Positions 1-8,538 are shown, counted from the stretch's first letter. The stretch: DNA of 64,000 bases from Lachnoclostridium sp. An76 (GCF_002161355.1 NZ_NFHL01000010.1:1-64000); one strand, 5' to 3'. Program-made: numbers and translations. The notes: generated by a model from the sequence alone, not told the origin.

Positions 1-180
1 GTAGCCAAGCCGGGAAGGGATAAACGCTGAAGGCATCTAAGCGTGAAGCCCCCCTCAAGATGAGATATCCCATAACGTCAAGTTAGTAAGACCCCTTGAA
101 GACGACGAGGTAGATAGGGCAGAGGTGGAAGTGCGGTAACGCATGGAGCTGACTGTTACTAATCGGTCGAGGGCATAACC
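1..180 (+). rRNA. 23S rRNA, 3' end (partial)
   Basis: The sequence matches the conserved 3' terminal part of bacterial 23S rRNA, including the stretch ending in CTAATCGGTCGAGGGCATAACC-like sequence near 180. Only the tail is in the window; the gene continues upstream. The exact 3' end is approximate. No 5S rRNA follows: the next gene, about 75 nt on, is tRNA-Asn. Confidence 0.93.
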
Positions 181-253
181 AAAGCGGGAATAGGTAAGAT
201 GGATGATGGTTCTTTGTATGTAGTTTTGAAGGTATACTTCAATAATTAAATAT

Positions 254-326
254 TCCTCCTTAGCTCAGTCGGTAGAGCATTCGGCTGTTAACCGAAGTGT
301 CGTTGGTTCAAGTCCAACAGGGGGAG
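254..326 (+). tRNA. tRNA-Asn (GTT)
   Basis: A complete 73-nt cloverleaf. The acceptor TCCTCCT pairs with AGGGGGA, the anticodon loop reads CTGTTAA (anticodon GTT), and the T arm is GTTGGTTCAAGTCCAAC. It follows the 23S gene directly, so it is probably the distal gene of the rRNA operon. A degenerate copy lies at 1153-1224. Confidence 0.96.
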
Positions 327-332
327 CTTATG

Positions 333-367
333 AAGCCCATAAACGTCAGGTTTATGGGCTTTTTTAT
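333..367 (+). terminator. Rho-independent terminator of the rRNA/tRNA-Asn unit
   Basis: Perfect 10-bp stem AGCCCATAAA / TTTATGGGCT (334-343 with 351-360), a 7-nt loop, then a run of T. It lies immediately after tRNA-Asn and should end the rRNA operon transcript. Confidence 0.9.
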
Positions 368-500
368 CAAATTTGAAAACTGGTTGAATAAAATAATAAA
401 GTAAAGTACAATAAAATATATAAAAAATATTTTAAAAGATAATTTTATATCGCATATACACTGAGAGTGAAAAACGCATAAAATGGAGGGGCAGACTAAA

Positions 501-953
501 ATGAAGCTCTATCTGGACAATTGTTGTTATAATCGTCCATTTGACGATCAGACGCAGGAGAGGATCCATTTGGAAAGCGAGGCAATATTGACAATACTGC
601 AACGGGGACAATCAGGGATATATAGCATCATAGGAAGCAACATTTTAGAGCTTGAAATGGACCGTATGCAGGATATAGTAAAAAGAGAAAGGGTCAAAGA
701 ACTTTACAAGGTTGCTGACCTGCATATTATGTATACGGACGAAATTAAAAAACGGTCACAGGAAATTATGTCTCAGTCAAAGATCAGAACCTTTGACAGT
801 CTTCATATTGCCGCTGCAGAAGCAGCAGGAGCAGACGTTATGCTGACAACAGATGATAAACTGGAAAAGATGTCCGGGCGGATGAATTTGAATGTAAAGG
901 TTATGAATCCATTAAGATTTGCATGGGAGGCGATTTTTAATGACGAATATTAA
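501..953 (+). CDS. PIN-domain protein (probable toxin-type RNase)
   Basis: A 150-residue protein. It begins KLYLDNCCYNRPFDD, with the first acidic residue of a PIN nuclease, and has the later motifs FDSLHIAAAE (about residue 95) and LTTDDKL (about 112), so the acidic metal-binding set looks complete. I start it at 501 because GGAGGG lies 10 nt upstream; the ATG at 483 is inside that ribosome site. The family cleaves RNA and is usually the toxin of a toxin-antitoxin pair. The next gene overlaps it by 14 nt, so the two are probably cotranslated. It sits between two tRNA-Asn copies, which suggests acquisition as a small island. Its RNA target cannot be told from sequence. Confidence 0.8.
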   Translation: MKLYLDNCCYNRPFDDQTQERIHLESEAILTILQRGQSGIYSIIGSNILELEMDRMQDIVKRERVKELYKVADLHIMYTDEIKKRSQEIMSQSKIRTFDSLHIAAAEAAGADVMLTTDDKLEKMSGRMNLNVKVMNPLRFAWEAIFNDEY

Positions 954-1134
954 TTTAAATAATCCAACAGAAATACGCATGGTTGGAATACAAGCGTTGA
1001 GAAATGTCTTGGGACCCGTAGGAACAGTGCGCTTTATTCAACAGTATGATACCGGATACGGAGATTATACGAAGGAGAAGCAGGAAGAAGCGGATATAAG
1101 CCTGGAAGAAATAGATACTCTGTTAAAATGCTAA
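940..1134 (+). CDS. Small partner protein of the PIN gene (possible antitoxin)
   Basis: A 64-residue protein beginning MTNINLNNPTEIRMVGIQAL. The ATG at 940 has GGGAGG 9 nt upstream and lies inside the last codons of the PIN gene (14-nt overlap). The C-terminal third is strongly acidic (KEKQEEADISLEEIDTLL), as in many antitoxin tails that wrap a toxin. I do not recognise a named family. The antitoxin role is inferred only from overlap, size and position; here it follows the toxin, the reverse of the usual vapBC order. Confidence 0.6.
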   Translation: MTNINLNNPTEIRMVGIQALRNVLGPVGTVRFIQQYDTGYGDYTKEKQEEADISLEEIDTLLKC

Positions 1135-1152
1135 ACAAATGTTTTGCCTGTG

Positions 1153-1224
1153 TAAAACCAGCTCAGTCGATAGAACATTCGGCTGTTAACCGAAGTGTCG
1201 TTGGTTCAAGTCCAACAGGGGGAG
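1153..1224 (+). pseudogene. Degenerate tRNA-Asn copy
   Basis: Positions 1176-1226 are identical to 278-328 of the functional tRNA-Asn (51 nt, covering anticodon arm, T arm, 3' acceptor and 2 flanking nt). The 5' acceptor has become GTAAAAC, which cannot pair with AGGGGGA, and the D arm has substitutions. It should not fold into a working tRNA. It marks a tandem duplication or an attachment-site copy. Confidence 0.85.
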
Positions 1225-1230
1225 CTCACA

Positions 1231-1266
1231 AAGCCCGTAAATCCAACGTTTACGGGTTTTATTTAT
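1231..1266 (+). terminator. Terminator after degenerate tRNA-Asn
   Basis: Stem CCCGTAAA / TTTACGGG (1234-1241 with 1249-1256) followed by TTTTATTTATTTTT. It resembles the terminator after the intact tRNA-Asn, so the duplicated unit included tRNA plus terminator. It may now serve the PIN gene pair. Confidence 0.75.
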
Positions 1267-1300
1267 TTTTGCGACATGTCCCTTTGGGGAAAAAAGGCTG

Positions 1301-1420
1301 TCAGCTCAAGAAAGCAGGCATCTGATTGTTAACCGAAAAATGAACCGGAATTGCGTTGCTGGATGGGGTCCGGTATGTTGCCCGATGGTAAATTTTAAGT
1401 TTTACTGTCGGGCTTATTTA
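1301..1420 (+). pseudogene. Second, more decayed tRNA-Asn/terminator remnant
   Basis: The stretch from 1302 keeps AGCTCA and then ATTGTTAACCGAA, as in the tRNA-Asn D arm and anticodon arm, but the rest is lost. It is followed by a hairpin GCCCGATGGTAAA / TTTACTGTCGGGC (1380-1392 with 1401-1413) like the terminators of the other two copies. I see no protein gene in 1135-1592 apart from these remnants. Confidence 0.45.
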
Positions 1421-1592
1421 CGTAAAGATGTATTCTTGCCGGTAAAAGTTCACTATGCTTTTCACCAATATAGAATGATAGGATATAGGTATTTGTCAGA
1501 TAAGAACATTCCTTTTAAAATTTATAACAAAAGTAGTAGTAAGAGAAAAGAAAGATCTGTGCCTGAGCACAGTGAAAGGAATGTGGGATATT

Positions 1593-2078
1593 ATGAAGAA
1601 AAAACTTTTAGGTTTGTTTTTGTTGTGCAGTATTGCTCTGGCAGGATGCAGCAGTCCTTCAGACAGTGATGATCGGACAGAAACACAGATGGAACCGCAG
1701 GAAAATGCAGAAACACAGACCGGTCAAAGCAGTTCTGTTTTGGAAGAACCAGAAAATATCCTTGTAGCTTATTTTTCCTGGGCGGACAATGCAGTGTTGG
1801 ACGATGATGTGGATGCCGTAAGTTCTCCCAGTGTAATCCCACCGGGAAACGTTCAGCAGCTGGCGGGCTGGGTGCAGGAGGAAACAGGGGGAGATCTGTT
1901 TTCCATCCGGGTGACAGATCCATATCCCAGCGACTGGGATGAATGCCTTGACCGTGCAAATGAAGAACGGGCAGAGGATGCAAGGCCCGAACTCGTTGAA
2001 AATGTAGGGAATATCGAAGAGTATGATACTGTATTCCTGGGATATCCTAAAATGGAGCAGGGTTATATCTGTGTATAG
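1593..2078 (+). pseudogene. Flavodoxin-domain lipoprotein, C-terminally truncated
   Basis: The product begins MKKKLLGLFLLCSIALAGCSS, a lipoprotein signal peptide with the lipobox LAGC, then a low-complexity linker. A flavodoxin fold starts at ILVAYFSWADN (about residue 58) and runs to DTVFLGYP. The family continues with NWW-type flavin-binding sequence and about 70 more residues; here the frame reads KMEQGYICV and stops. About the last third of the domain is missing, so FMN binding is unlikely. I start it at 1593 because the signal peptide begins there. A related lipoprotein with a different deletion is at 12495-12853. Confidence 0.75.
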
Positions 2079-2157
2079 CGGTGTATTGCGTGGAGGAAGG
2101 AGGGCGAATAGGTACAGGAAACACAACAGAAAGAAAAAGTGTGTATAGAGTAAGGTA

Positions 2158-2189
2158 GGAACGACCATGAGAGTGGTCGCTTTTTTTAT
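2158..2189 (+). terminator. Rho-independent terminator
   Basis: Stem CGACCA / TGGTCG (2162-2167 with 2174-2179) followed by C and a run of eight T. It lies after the truncated lipoprotein gene. The rest of 2079-2238 holds nothing I can identify. Confidence 0.8.
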
Positions 2190-2238
2190 GGGAAAAATCC
2201 CCCTATCCTACAAGCTATAAGGAAAGGAAGTCATATCC

Positions 2239-2333
2239 ATGAACACCAAGATCTGCTATCTATATCGGGATGCAGGTAAAGCGGCCTTTTCTGATCCCCT
2301 TGCCGGTGCAAAGCGGCGGCAAGGAGGTAAGAA
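2239..2333 (+). pseudogene. Fused scraps of ICE genes upstream of virB4
   Basis: An ATG at 2239 opens MNTKICYLYRDAG, which resembles the N-terminus of a small protein seen in gut-Firmicute ICEs. It then runs into sequence just before the VirB4 start that looks like the tail of the preceding conjugation gene, perhaps a PrgI-like membrane protein. The two halves do not form one sensible protein. The identification rests on memory of such elements and is weak. Confidence 0.35.
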
Positions 2334-3762
2334 ATGTTCAAACGAAAACCCAAGGTGCTGACACCGGAGCAGATGGAGGAAATCCGCACCAAGGACTTCT
2401 TCGACTGCATCCTGCCGGGTACCATCAAGTTCCTTTCCGACCACTATATCGTTGGAGACAGTTACCGCTGCGTGTGGGCCATCCGGGAGTACCCGCCCTC
2501 CACCGAGGAACAGGCCATCCTTTCCCAGCTTGCTGACCGCAATGGCGTGACGCTTCGGATCTACCACCGGCTGGTGGAGGCCCTGGAACAGAGGAAGATC
2601 CTGCAGAACGCCACCCGGAAGAACAAGCTGATGAGTACCGGCAGCGATGTGAATGAAACCATCGAGGCCGAAGGAAATCTGCAGGATGTGGTGGAGCTTC
2701 TGGCCAACCTTCGGAAAAACAAGGAACCGCTTCTCCATTGCTCCGTGTTCATTGAGCTGAAAGCCAAGGGCATGGATGCCTTAAAGGAGCTGCAGTCAGA
2801 GATCGCCATGGAGCTGACTCGCTCCAAGATCACGGTTGACCGACTTACCCTCCGGCAGAAGGAAGGATATCTTTCTGTTCTGCCTGTGGGGGCCAATCAG
2901 TTCGGGGCGCAGTTCGAGCGTGTGCTGCCCGCCAGCTCCGTAGCCAACCTGTACCCCTTTAACTTTTCCGGCAAGACCGATCCCCGTGGTATCTACCTGG
3001 GCCGGGATAAGTATGGCACCAATATCCTGGTGGACTTTGACCGGCGCAGCGAGGATAAGACCACCAGCAATATCCTGATCCTGGGCAATTCCGGCCAGGG
3101 GAAATCCTATCTCTTAAAGCTGATCCTGACCAACTTAAGGGAGACAGGAAAGCTGGTCATCGCCTTAGATGTGGAGGCGGAATACGAGGAACTGACGGAG
3201 GCCCTGGGCGGCTGCTACATCGATTTCATGTCCGGCGAGTACATCGTCAACCCCTTAGAGCCAAAGGCATGGGGCGATGCTACGGAGGGCGAGATCGATG
3301 CCACCACACCGCTGGCTTTCCGGAAAGTAACCAGGCTCTCCCAGCACATCGCCTACCTGAAGGACTTCTTCCGGGCCTATAAGGATTTCACGGATGTGCA
3401 GATCGACACCATTGAGATCTTGCTGGCCAAGCTGTATGCTCGGTTCGGCATTACCGACAGCACGGACTACAGCGCCAAAAAGCCTACGGATTTTCCTATC
3501 ATGGAGGACTTCTATAAGCTGTGCGAGGAAGAATTCATGACCTACGACAAGCAGCGGAAGTACCTGTACACAGAGGAAACTGCTTTCCTTTATGTCCAAC
3601 CAGCTCCTGGGCAAAGGAAATACCGCAGCCGCCATCGACGAGCTGTATATGTACTTGACCAACCTGACCTCCATCGAGTATATCCGAAACGCCATGAAGC
3701 GTGTCCGGAAGAAGGAGTCAGCGATCATCATCGCCAGCCAGAACATCAATGACTTCCTGATG
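2334..3762 (+). pseudogene. VirB4-like conjugation ATPase (broken)
   Basis: The first 415 residues match the VirB4/TraE-type ATPases that power type IV secretion in ICEs. A Walker A motif GNSGQGKSY lies near residue 252 and a Walker B-like VIALDVEAEYEEL about 25 residues later. Near 3580 (YLYTEET) the frame shifts. The C-terminal part resumes in another frame at MSNQLLGKGNTAAAIDELYMYLTNLTS and reaches SQNINDFLM near 3762. A block of sequence is missing at the first junction, and the last ~60 residues are missing at the second. The gene cannot make a working ATPase. AGGAGG at 2325-2330 supports the 2334 start. Confidence 0.85.
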
Positions 3763-4133
3763 GGTTTGGCTATCAGGAAGATATCAGTTACACCCTGAAT
3801 ACAACAGACCGGCATGCGGTCTATAGCCGCCAGCGAGTGGATGAATTCCAGGAAAGCAAAGTCGCTGGCACAGAAAGCGCCAGACAATATAAAGATGCAA
3901 CTGACCTAATCTGCCAGCCTGAGGTAAACAGAAATCTGATCCGCCGTCTCACTCCTCTGGAGTGTGAGCGGCTGCAGGGTTTCCCGGATGGCTGGACTTT
4001 GATCAATGGGGCATCTGACTCGGCAAGATATAAAGCCCTGGGCAATAGTGTGGCAATCCCATGTGTTACTTTTGTTCTGCGTGGGATTGTTCTGATTATG
4101 GAGAAAGAGTTTGCGGAGGAACAGAAAAACTGA
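3763..4133 (+). pseudogene. C5-cytosine DNA methyltransferase, C-terminal remnant
   Basis: Reading the frame that ends at 4133 gives EDISYTLNTTDRHAV, then LTPLECERLQGFPDGWT and SARYKALGNSVAIPCV. These are the conserved motifs IX-X at the C-terminus of Dcm-type cytosine methyltransferases carried by phages and ICEs. The catalytic PCQ motif and the whole N-terminal domain are absent. It is joined directly to the VirB4 remnant, so a large deletion removed what lay between. It is non-functional as a methylase. Confidence 0.85.
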
Positions 4134-4156
4134 ATCGAAGATTGGAGGCATGACCA

Positions 4157-4840
4157 ATGAATGATATCGATGTTACCGTATATTTTAACGAGCATCGGCT
4201 CGCTGCTCTGGACGAGATTCTGAACGGTCAAGGGCGTACCATCGAAGGTGTATTGCGAAAATGTTTTGAAGAAACCTATGCGTCTCTCGTCCCGGAAGAA
4301 AAGCGTGAGGAAATCGAAGCACTGATCCGTCAGAAAGAAGCGAAAGCACAACGTGAGGCTGAAGCTGCCAGACGGTTTGCTGTGATTCATTTCCATGAGG
4401 ACGGGGATGATTTTCATTTCACTTCCGACCTGCGGAACAACTTCTACAGTGCTGCTTATCTCTATCGGAATTTTATGCGGGAGAATGAGGGCAGGCTGAC
4501 CTTGAACAGTCTGGCGCTTTCCTTTGGAGTACATCAGCCCATCGATGACCTGACCTTCTCTGTCTTATGCGCCGCTATGGAGCATGATGACCGGATCACC
4601 GCTCTCCTGGAATTTGATTTTGACGATGGAACGATCAGCGTAAAAGAGCAGGGAGATTCGGAGTGGCGGACTTATCGTCTGAAAGATGTTTCTACTGCGG
4701 TCTACCGTGCCGAGCGCAAATCTACGATTCCGATAGCAGCAAGAGAGCTGATTTTTGAAGAAGCATTGCGGGATCGGGAGATTGACTGGCAGTCTTCCGA
4801 ACAGGCAGAAGAAACAACGCCGCCAGTTCAGGAGATGTGA
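4157..4840 (+). CDS. ICE accessory protein, unknown function
   Basis: An intact 227-residue protein 23 nt after the methyltransferase remnant, with GGAGG at 4143-4147. Residues 1-40 (DVTVYFNEHRLAALDEILNGQG) look like a short DNA-binding or ribbon-helix-helix-like segment. Residues 50-75 form a charged helix rich in E, K, R and A. No membrane segments or catalytic motif are obvious. Proteins of this kind travel with gut-Firmicute ICEs; I cannot assign a function. It is one of the few unbroken genes in this remnant. Confidence 0.6.
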   Translation: MNDIDVTVYFNEHRLAALDEILNGQGRTIEGVLRKCFEETYASLVPEEKREEIEALIRQKEAKAQREAEAARRFAVIHFHEDGDDFHFTSDLRNNFYSAAYLYRNFMRENEGRLTLNSLALSFGVHQPIDDLTFSVLCAAMEHDDRITALLEFDFDDGTISVKEQGDSEWRTYRLKDVSTAVYRAERKSTIPIAARELIFEEALRDREIDWQSSEQAEETTPPVQEM

Positions 4841-5244
4841 TGCGAAAAGGAACACCCCTATGAGCCGCCTGTCGGCCCCGTGTTGCGATTTTGTGGGCGA
4901 GGTCGAGGAAGTATCCCTCCCCGCCGGTTTGCGAGGCGTTTGCGGCCCGTGCGAAGGCAGGCTCCGCCCATGGAAAAGCGACGGTTCCCCGTGCGGATAC
5001 AGGGTCGAAAATCAAGCAGGAGAAAGGGACGGTGCCGCATGGCGGCCCCGCCCCAGCTCACTGCGTCCGGCAGAGCCGGCCGCTTCAAGGCTTTCCGCCG
5101 CTTCTGAAAGAAATGGCATTACGGTGCCGGATTTGGAACAATAGGTTCCTGGACAGGTGCTTCAACTCCCCCAAGGCCCAGAAGTTTCAACGAATGACGC
5201 GGTGCTTTGGCAGGTTCCTATGAATAAGAAGGAGGATTTCAGAC
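4841..5244. other. GC-rich ICE spacer without a convincing gene
   Basis: This 404-nt stretch is clearly more GC-rich than its flanks. It has open frames in several registers, but none has both a ribosome site and a recognisable product. AAGAAGGAGG just before 5240 belongs to the next gene. It may be a decayed ICE gene or non-coding ICE sequence. Confidence 0.4.
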
Positions 5245-5682
5245 ATGCAGGATACAGAGGCAGAAAAGAAAGAAATCAAACGCCGCTTCCAGCTCTGGAT
5301 CAGACCGTCCACCCTGGAGCTGGCGGATACTCTCTATGAAAAAGACAACTGCGACAGCCGGAGTGAATTCATCGAAAAAGCAATCTTGTTTTATGCTGGG
5401 TACCTTTCCGCAGAGGACAACAAAACCTATCTCCCCAATATCGTCACCTCCACGCTGAAAAGCATTGTGGCGGAAAGTGATCATCGGCAGAACCGGATGA
5501 TTTTCAAGCTGGCCGTGGAGCTGGCGGTCATGATGAATGTGGTCGCAGCGAATAACAACATCGATCCGGTGTTACTGGAACGCCTGCGGGGAGAATGTGT
5601 CAAGGAAGTCAAAAGGCTGAATGGCTCCTTCTCTTTTGATGATGCGGTGAGCTGGCAGAAAGGATGGGAAGAAAACGAGTAG
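5245..5682 (+). CDS. Ribbon-helix-helix-type ICE protein
   Basis: A 145-residue protein with GGAGG at 5231-5235. The N-terminus KRRFQLWIRPSTLELADTLY followed by SRSEFIEKAILFYAGYL has the strand-helix-helix pattern of CopG/MetJ-like DNA-binding proteins. The remainder is helical with no known motif. Such proteins in ICEs may regulate transfer genes or be relaxosome accessories. The gene appears intact. It closes the ICE remnant; the next gene belongs to a different cassette. Confidence 0.6.
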   Translation: MQDTEAEKKEIKRRFQLWIRPSTLELADTLYEKDNCDSRSEFIEKAILFYAGYLSAEDNKTYLPNIVTSTLKSIVAESDHRQNRMIFKLAVELAVMMNVVAANNNIDPVLLERLRGECVKEVKRLNGSFSFDDAVSWQKGWEENE

Positions 5683-5696
5683 CAATTGAAAACGAA

Positions 5697-5745
5697 TTGC
5701 AATCCCCGGTTCCTCTTGATATAATAATGGTTAGATATTACTAAC
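5697..5745 (+). promoter_or_regulatory. Promoter and operator of the methyltransferase cassette
   Basis: -35 TTGCAA (5697-5702), 17-nt spacer, -10 TATAAT (5720-5725). Just downstream, at 5730-5745, is an imperfect 16-bp palindrome GTTAGATATTACTAAC, placed to block initiation. The same arrangement recurs at 7225-7273. The palindrome type suits a TetR-family repressor, but no such gene is in the window. Confidence 0.75.
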
Positions 5746-5773
5746 TCGTTTGCATATAGGAGGATAGATAGCC

Positions 5774-6583
5774 ATGTCCGAATTTGGTATAGTAGAAGAT
5801 ACAATGTTTATTCCTATGGTGGGAAGGATTTACGCCAGCGAAAAGTTTCCGGGTATTTTATATGATAAAAAAGCACTTTCATTAAAAGAAAAGCTGCCAT
5901 CCGCACTGTTGGAAACAGGAAATCAAAGTCAATACACGCTACTGGCTTCTGCATCCCGTTCCGCTAATATGGATCGGCATATCCAGAACTTCCTGAAACG
6001 TAAGCCGGATGGTGTTGTCATACAGTTGGGCTGCGGACTGGAGACAACATATGATCGCAATGACAATGGGCAAACCCAATGGTATGCTGTAGACCTTCCG
6101 AATGTAATCGAATACCGGCGCAGTTTGCTCCCGGAACCTGAGAAGGAAACTTATCTTTCAGGGGATGCTTTTTCAGACGGATGGCTCAGGCAGATCCGAA
6201 GGAACATGCCTGATACGCCTCTTCTGGTTACTGCAGGAGGTTTGTTCCATTACTTTCAAGAGGAAAAAGTTTTTGGCCTTCTGCAGATGCTGGAAGGTTT
6301 CGGGAATATAGAGCTTGTGTTTGATACGGTAAATAAAAGCGGCATGAAAATGTTGCAGAAGAAATATATGAAGCAGATGGGACATGAAAATGCCCGAATG
6401 TTTTTTTATGTGAATTCGGCTGAAGATCTGGTTACCACACTAGGTAGAGGTGTCAAAGTATTGGCGGATGAACCATATTACAAGTTTATCAAACGAGATG
6501 GATTAAAAATCATTACAAAAATCAGTATGGATATTTCAGATCGATTTGGAATGCTCAAAATGATCCATCTGGAGTGGAGGTAA
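5774..6583 (+). CDS. SAM-dependent methyltransferase, LCM-like family
   Basis: A 269-residue protein preceded by AGGAGG (5758-5763). GVVIQLGCGLETTYDR (about residues 79-94) is the SAM-binding motif I of the leucine carboxyl methyltransferase-like group, and QWYAVDLPNVIEYRR matches motif II. TPLLVTAGGLFHYF fits motif IV. In this family the substrates are often small molecules or polyketide-like carboxylates; the substrate here is unknown. The gene is the first of a two-gene cassette under the palindromic operator. Its downstream partner, a membrane protein, is broken here. Confidence 0.8.
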   Translation: MSEFGIVEDTMFIPMVGRIYASEKFPGILYDKKALSLKEKLPSALLETGNQSQYTLLASASRSANMDRHIQNFLKRKPDGVVIQLGCGLETTYDRNDNGQTQWYAVDLPNVIEYRRSLLPEPEKETYLSGDAFSDGWLRQIRRNMPDTPLLVTAGGLFHYFQEEKVFGLLQMLEGFGNIELVFDTVNKSGMKMLQKKYMKQMGHENARMFFYVNSAEDLVTTLGRGVKVLADEPYYKFIKRDGLKIITKISMDISDRFGMLKMIHLEWR

Positions 6584-6590
6584 TGTAAAT

Positions 6591-7074
6591 ATGGTGGTCA
6601 TGATAGAAAGTCTGATTGGTATCTTATTATTCACAATCCTGATTGTGTCGCCGACGCTGAAAAATCCCCTTGCCTCAGTGGGAGATTATCCCCGGCCATA
6701 AGGGAGAAATGTATGGAATTAGGATTAATCGAAAAAAGAGAACAACGTTTCCCAGGTCAGATATCATCTAGAAAGGAATCGCCCTGCTTGCTTTTGTGTT
6801 CATCTTCGCTGTTATCCTGAAACAGTTTAATGGAGCGGATACATTCTGGAAAGGGGTTCGGGATTCCTACATGATCTGGCTGATCATTGATTGGTATGAT
6901 GCTCTTGTACTCGATAGCATCTGGTTTTGCCATTCGAAAAAAGTCAGGATACCAGGCACAGAGGATATGGAAGAATATAAGGATTACTGTTTTCATATTA
7001 AGCAGTCCTGTATTGGCATGCTTCTTGGCTTGCCCGCCTGTCTTGCAGTGGGAGTGATTACAGCAATCCTCTGA
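6591..7074 (+). pseudogene. Small 4-TM membrane protein, frameshifted copy
   Basis: This is a nearly identical copy of the intact gene at 9022-9507. A single C is missing from the C-run near 6691, and a substitution just after it creates a stop. The region near 6750-6775 has further changes. The second half stays open from about 6796. The duplication includes the ribosome site (GGAGG at 6576-6580) and about 29 nt after the stop. Confidence 0.88.
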
Positions 7075-7224
7075 TCAGCCATCAAATGATATAAAACAGA
7101 ATATGATTCGCATTCAGTAGGAAATCTCTTACTATGTCTCCTGCTCTTCCTTTACTCTAAAATGGAAGGAGGTTTCTCATGACCCGCCATGTCACTATCA
7201 AATGATTAACAGGTAAAAAATGAA

Positions 7225-7273
7225 TTGCAGTCCTATACGTCTCCTGATATAATATTAGTTAGTTATAACTAAC
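7225..7273 (+). promoter_or_regulatory. Promoter and perfect 16-bp operator of the second cassette
   Basis: -35 TTGCAG (7225-7230), 17-nt spacer, -10 TATAAT (7248-7253). GTTAGTTATAACTAAC at 7258-7273 is a perfect palindrome. It aligns base by base with 5697-5745, including the GCATAGGAGG-type ribosome site that follows. The rest of 7075-7299 holds no gene; a weak hairpin is near 7150-7175. Confidence 0.78.
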
Positions 7274-7299
7274 CTATTTGCGCATAGGAGGGTACATCC

Positions 7300-7853
7300 A
7301 TGTTTACTGTTCGTCCATATAAGGAAGAAGATGCTGCGGCCTGCGGGGATTGCTTCTACGAAGGATTCTTTTCATGCTCTGTGGATCAGAACGATAAAAT
7401 ACTTTTGCGTGACTACGCACAGATCCTGATTGAAAAATGCAATTTCACCTATGTTGCGGAAACGGAGGATCATCAGGTCGTAGGATTCATCTGAAAAGAT
7501 ATAAAATGTCAGCACCATTCCAGAAGCAGTTTGATGCCTTTTTCCGTCAGCTACAGGAAAGGGATAAGGAAACCGTTGGGAAATGCGATCTGGAACTCGT
7601 TGCCCTTTCGTCCAGAAGGAATTACAGAAAGGGGTTGGGAACCGCATTGGTCACACAATTTTTGAATCGGGCAAAAGCTGATGGAGCAGATCGTGTGCGG
7701 CTTTTTACGAACACTCTTGCATCGTGGGAGTTTTATGAAAAACGTGGATTTAAGAAAGTGGCAGAGAAGCCCTTTCAGGATGGCTCCGGCAATCAGTCCC
7801 TCGTTTATGAGTACGTTTTGAAGGAGCATGAATATGAAAAACACCATCTGTGA
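7300..7853 (+). pseudogene. GNAT-family N-acetyltransferase (broken)
   Basis: The first 64 residues (MFTVRPYKEEDAAACGDCF through HQVVGFI) are a GNAT N-terminus and stop at 7494. The C-terminal half continues in another frame, with RRNYRKGLGTALVTQFL, the acetyl-CoA-binding motif A (R/Q-x-x-G-x-G/A), and FYEKRGFKK. At the junction near 7490 about 20-30 residues that normally follow VVGFI are missing. The gene is inactivated by an internal deletion with frameshift. AGGAGGG lies upstream at 7287-7293. Confidence 0.82.
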
Positions 7854-8538
7854 AAAACTGATGTGGTCAGCGATGACACCTGCTATTTTCAAATATATCG
7901 CAGCCAATTGCAAAAATACGGATACATTCAGGGTGAAGAAGAAATCGCGTAAAAACTTTAAAGATATGTTGGCGAGGACACCCGACATAGGCGGTTTTAC
8001 GAAAAATCCTCTGCGAATCTGTCTTTCCGGCGGAATTGTCTGGATGGCAGTTTATAAGGCAATGGATGGGGCGATGAGCCATGAGCAGTTCGGGGAAATG
8101 GTGACAGCCACGATGCAGGCGCCGCTCATTAAAAAAGCTTTCGGGAGTAAAAATCCATTTGATATGGAATATCAAAAAAAGAAAGTCAAGAAGGACAGAA
8201 TTGCAAATGCCATATCCGACAGCGAATTCAACTGGATGACGGAGACGATTCCCGGAAGGGATGCAGACGAATACACCATCAACTATCACAGGTGCGGCCT
8301 GTGTGCGCTTGGAAAACAGGAGCATTTGGAAGAACTGATCCCCTATATGTGTGCCATGGATTTTATTTCTGCTGATCTCATGGGCGGCGTGTTATACAGG
8401 ACAGGTACACTTGCAGAGGGCGCAGAAAAGTGTGATTTCTATATTTGCAAAAAGGACTCTAAATGGGATAAAGAAAGAAAATACGGACAGCAATCCAAGC
8501 TGCAAAAACAGGGAGAGTTGGGAAAGTGGAATATGTGA
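7834..8538 (+). CDS. ATC hydrolase-like protein (L-2-amino-thiazoline-4-carboxylate hydrolase family)
   Basis: I choose ATG 7834 because AAGGAG (7821-7826) lies 7 nt before it. The body NPLRICLSGGIVWMAVYKAM, then NEYTINYHRCGLCAL-like sequence and a C-terminal AEGAEKCDFYICKK, is the pattern of the L-2-amino-thiazoline-4-carboxylic acid hydrolase family common in gut Firmicutes. That family is named for one cysteine-pathway enzyme; the real substrate here is unknown. The last 20 residues (SKWDKERKYG onward) look like read-through into the next, broken gene, so the original stop may be lost. Confidence 0.72.
   Translation: MKNTICEKLMWSAMTPAIFKYIAANCKNTDTFRVKKKSRKNFKDMLARTPDIGGFTKNPLRICLSGGIVWMAVYKAMDGAMSHEQFGEMVTATMQAPLIKKAFGSKNPFDMEYQKKKVKKDRIANAISDSEFNWMTETIPGRDADEYTINYHRCGLCALGKQEHLEELIPYMCAMDFISADLMGGVLYRTGTLAEGAEKCDFYICKKDSKWDKERKYGQQSKLQKQGELGKWNM

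Noticed and set aside
254-1226. The tRNA-Asn repeats as attL/attR of an intact integrative element
   Set aside because: The intervening 850 bp carries only the PIN pair and no integrase or excisionase. At most it is a remnant or a tandem duplication.
1128-1325. Open frame running across the degenerate tRNA-Asn
   Set aside because: It merely reads through tRNA and terminator sequence, has no ribosome site, and shows no protein-like features.
4755-5223. Several overlapping frames in the GC-rich ICE spacer
   Set aside because: Their products are compositionally biased, lack ribosome sites and resemble no family I know. GC-rich DNA makes such open frames by chance.
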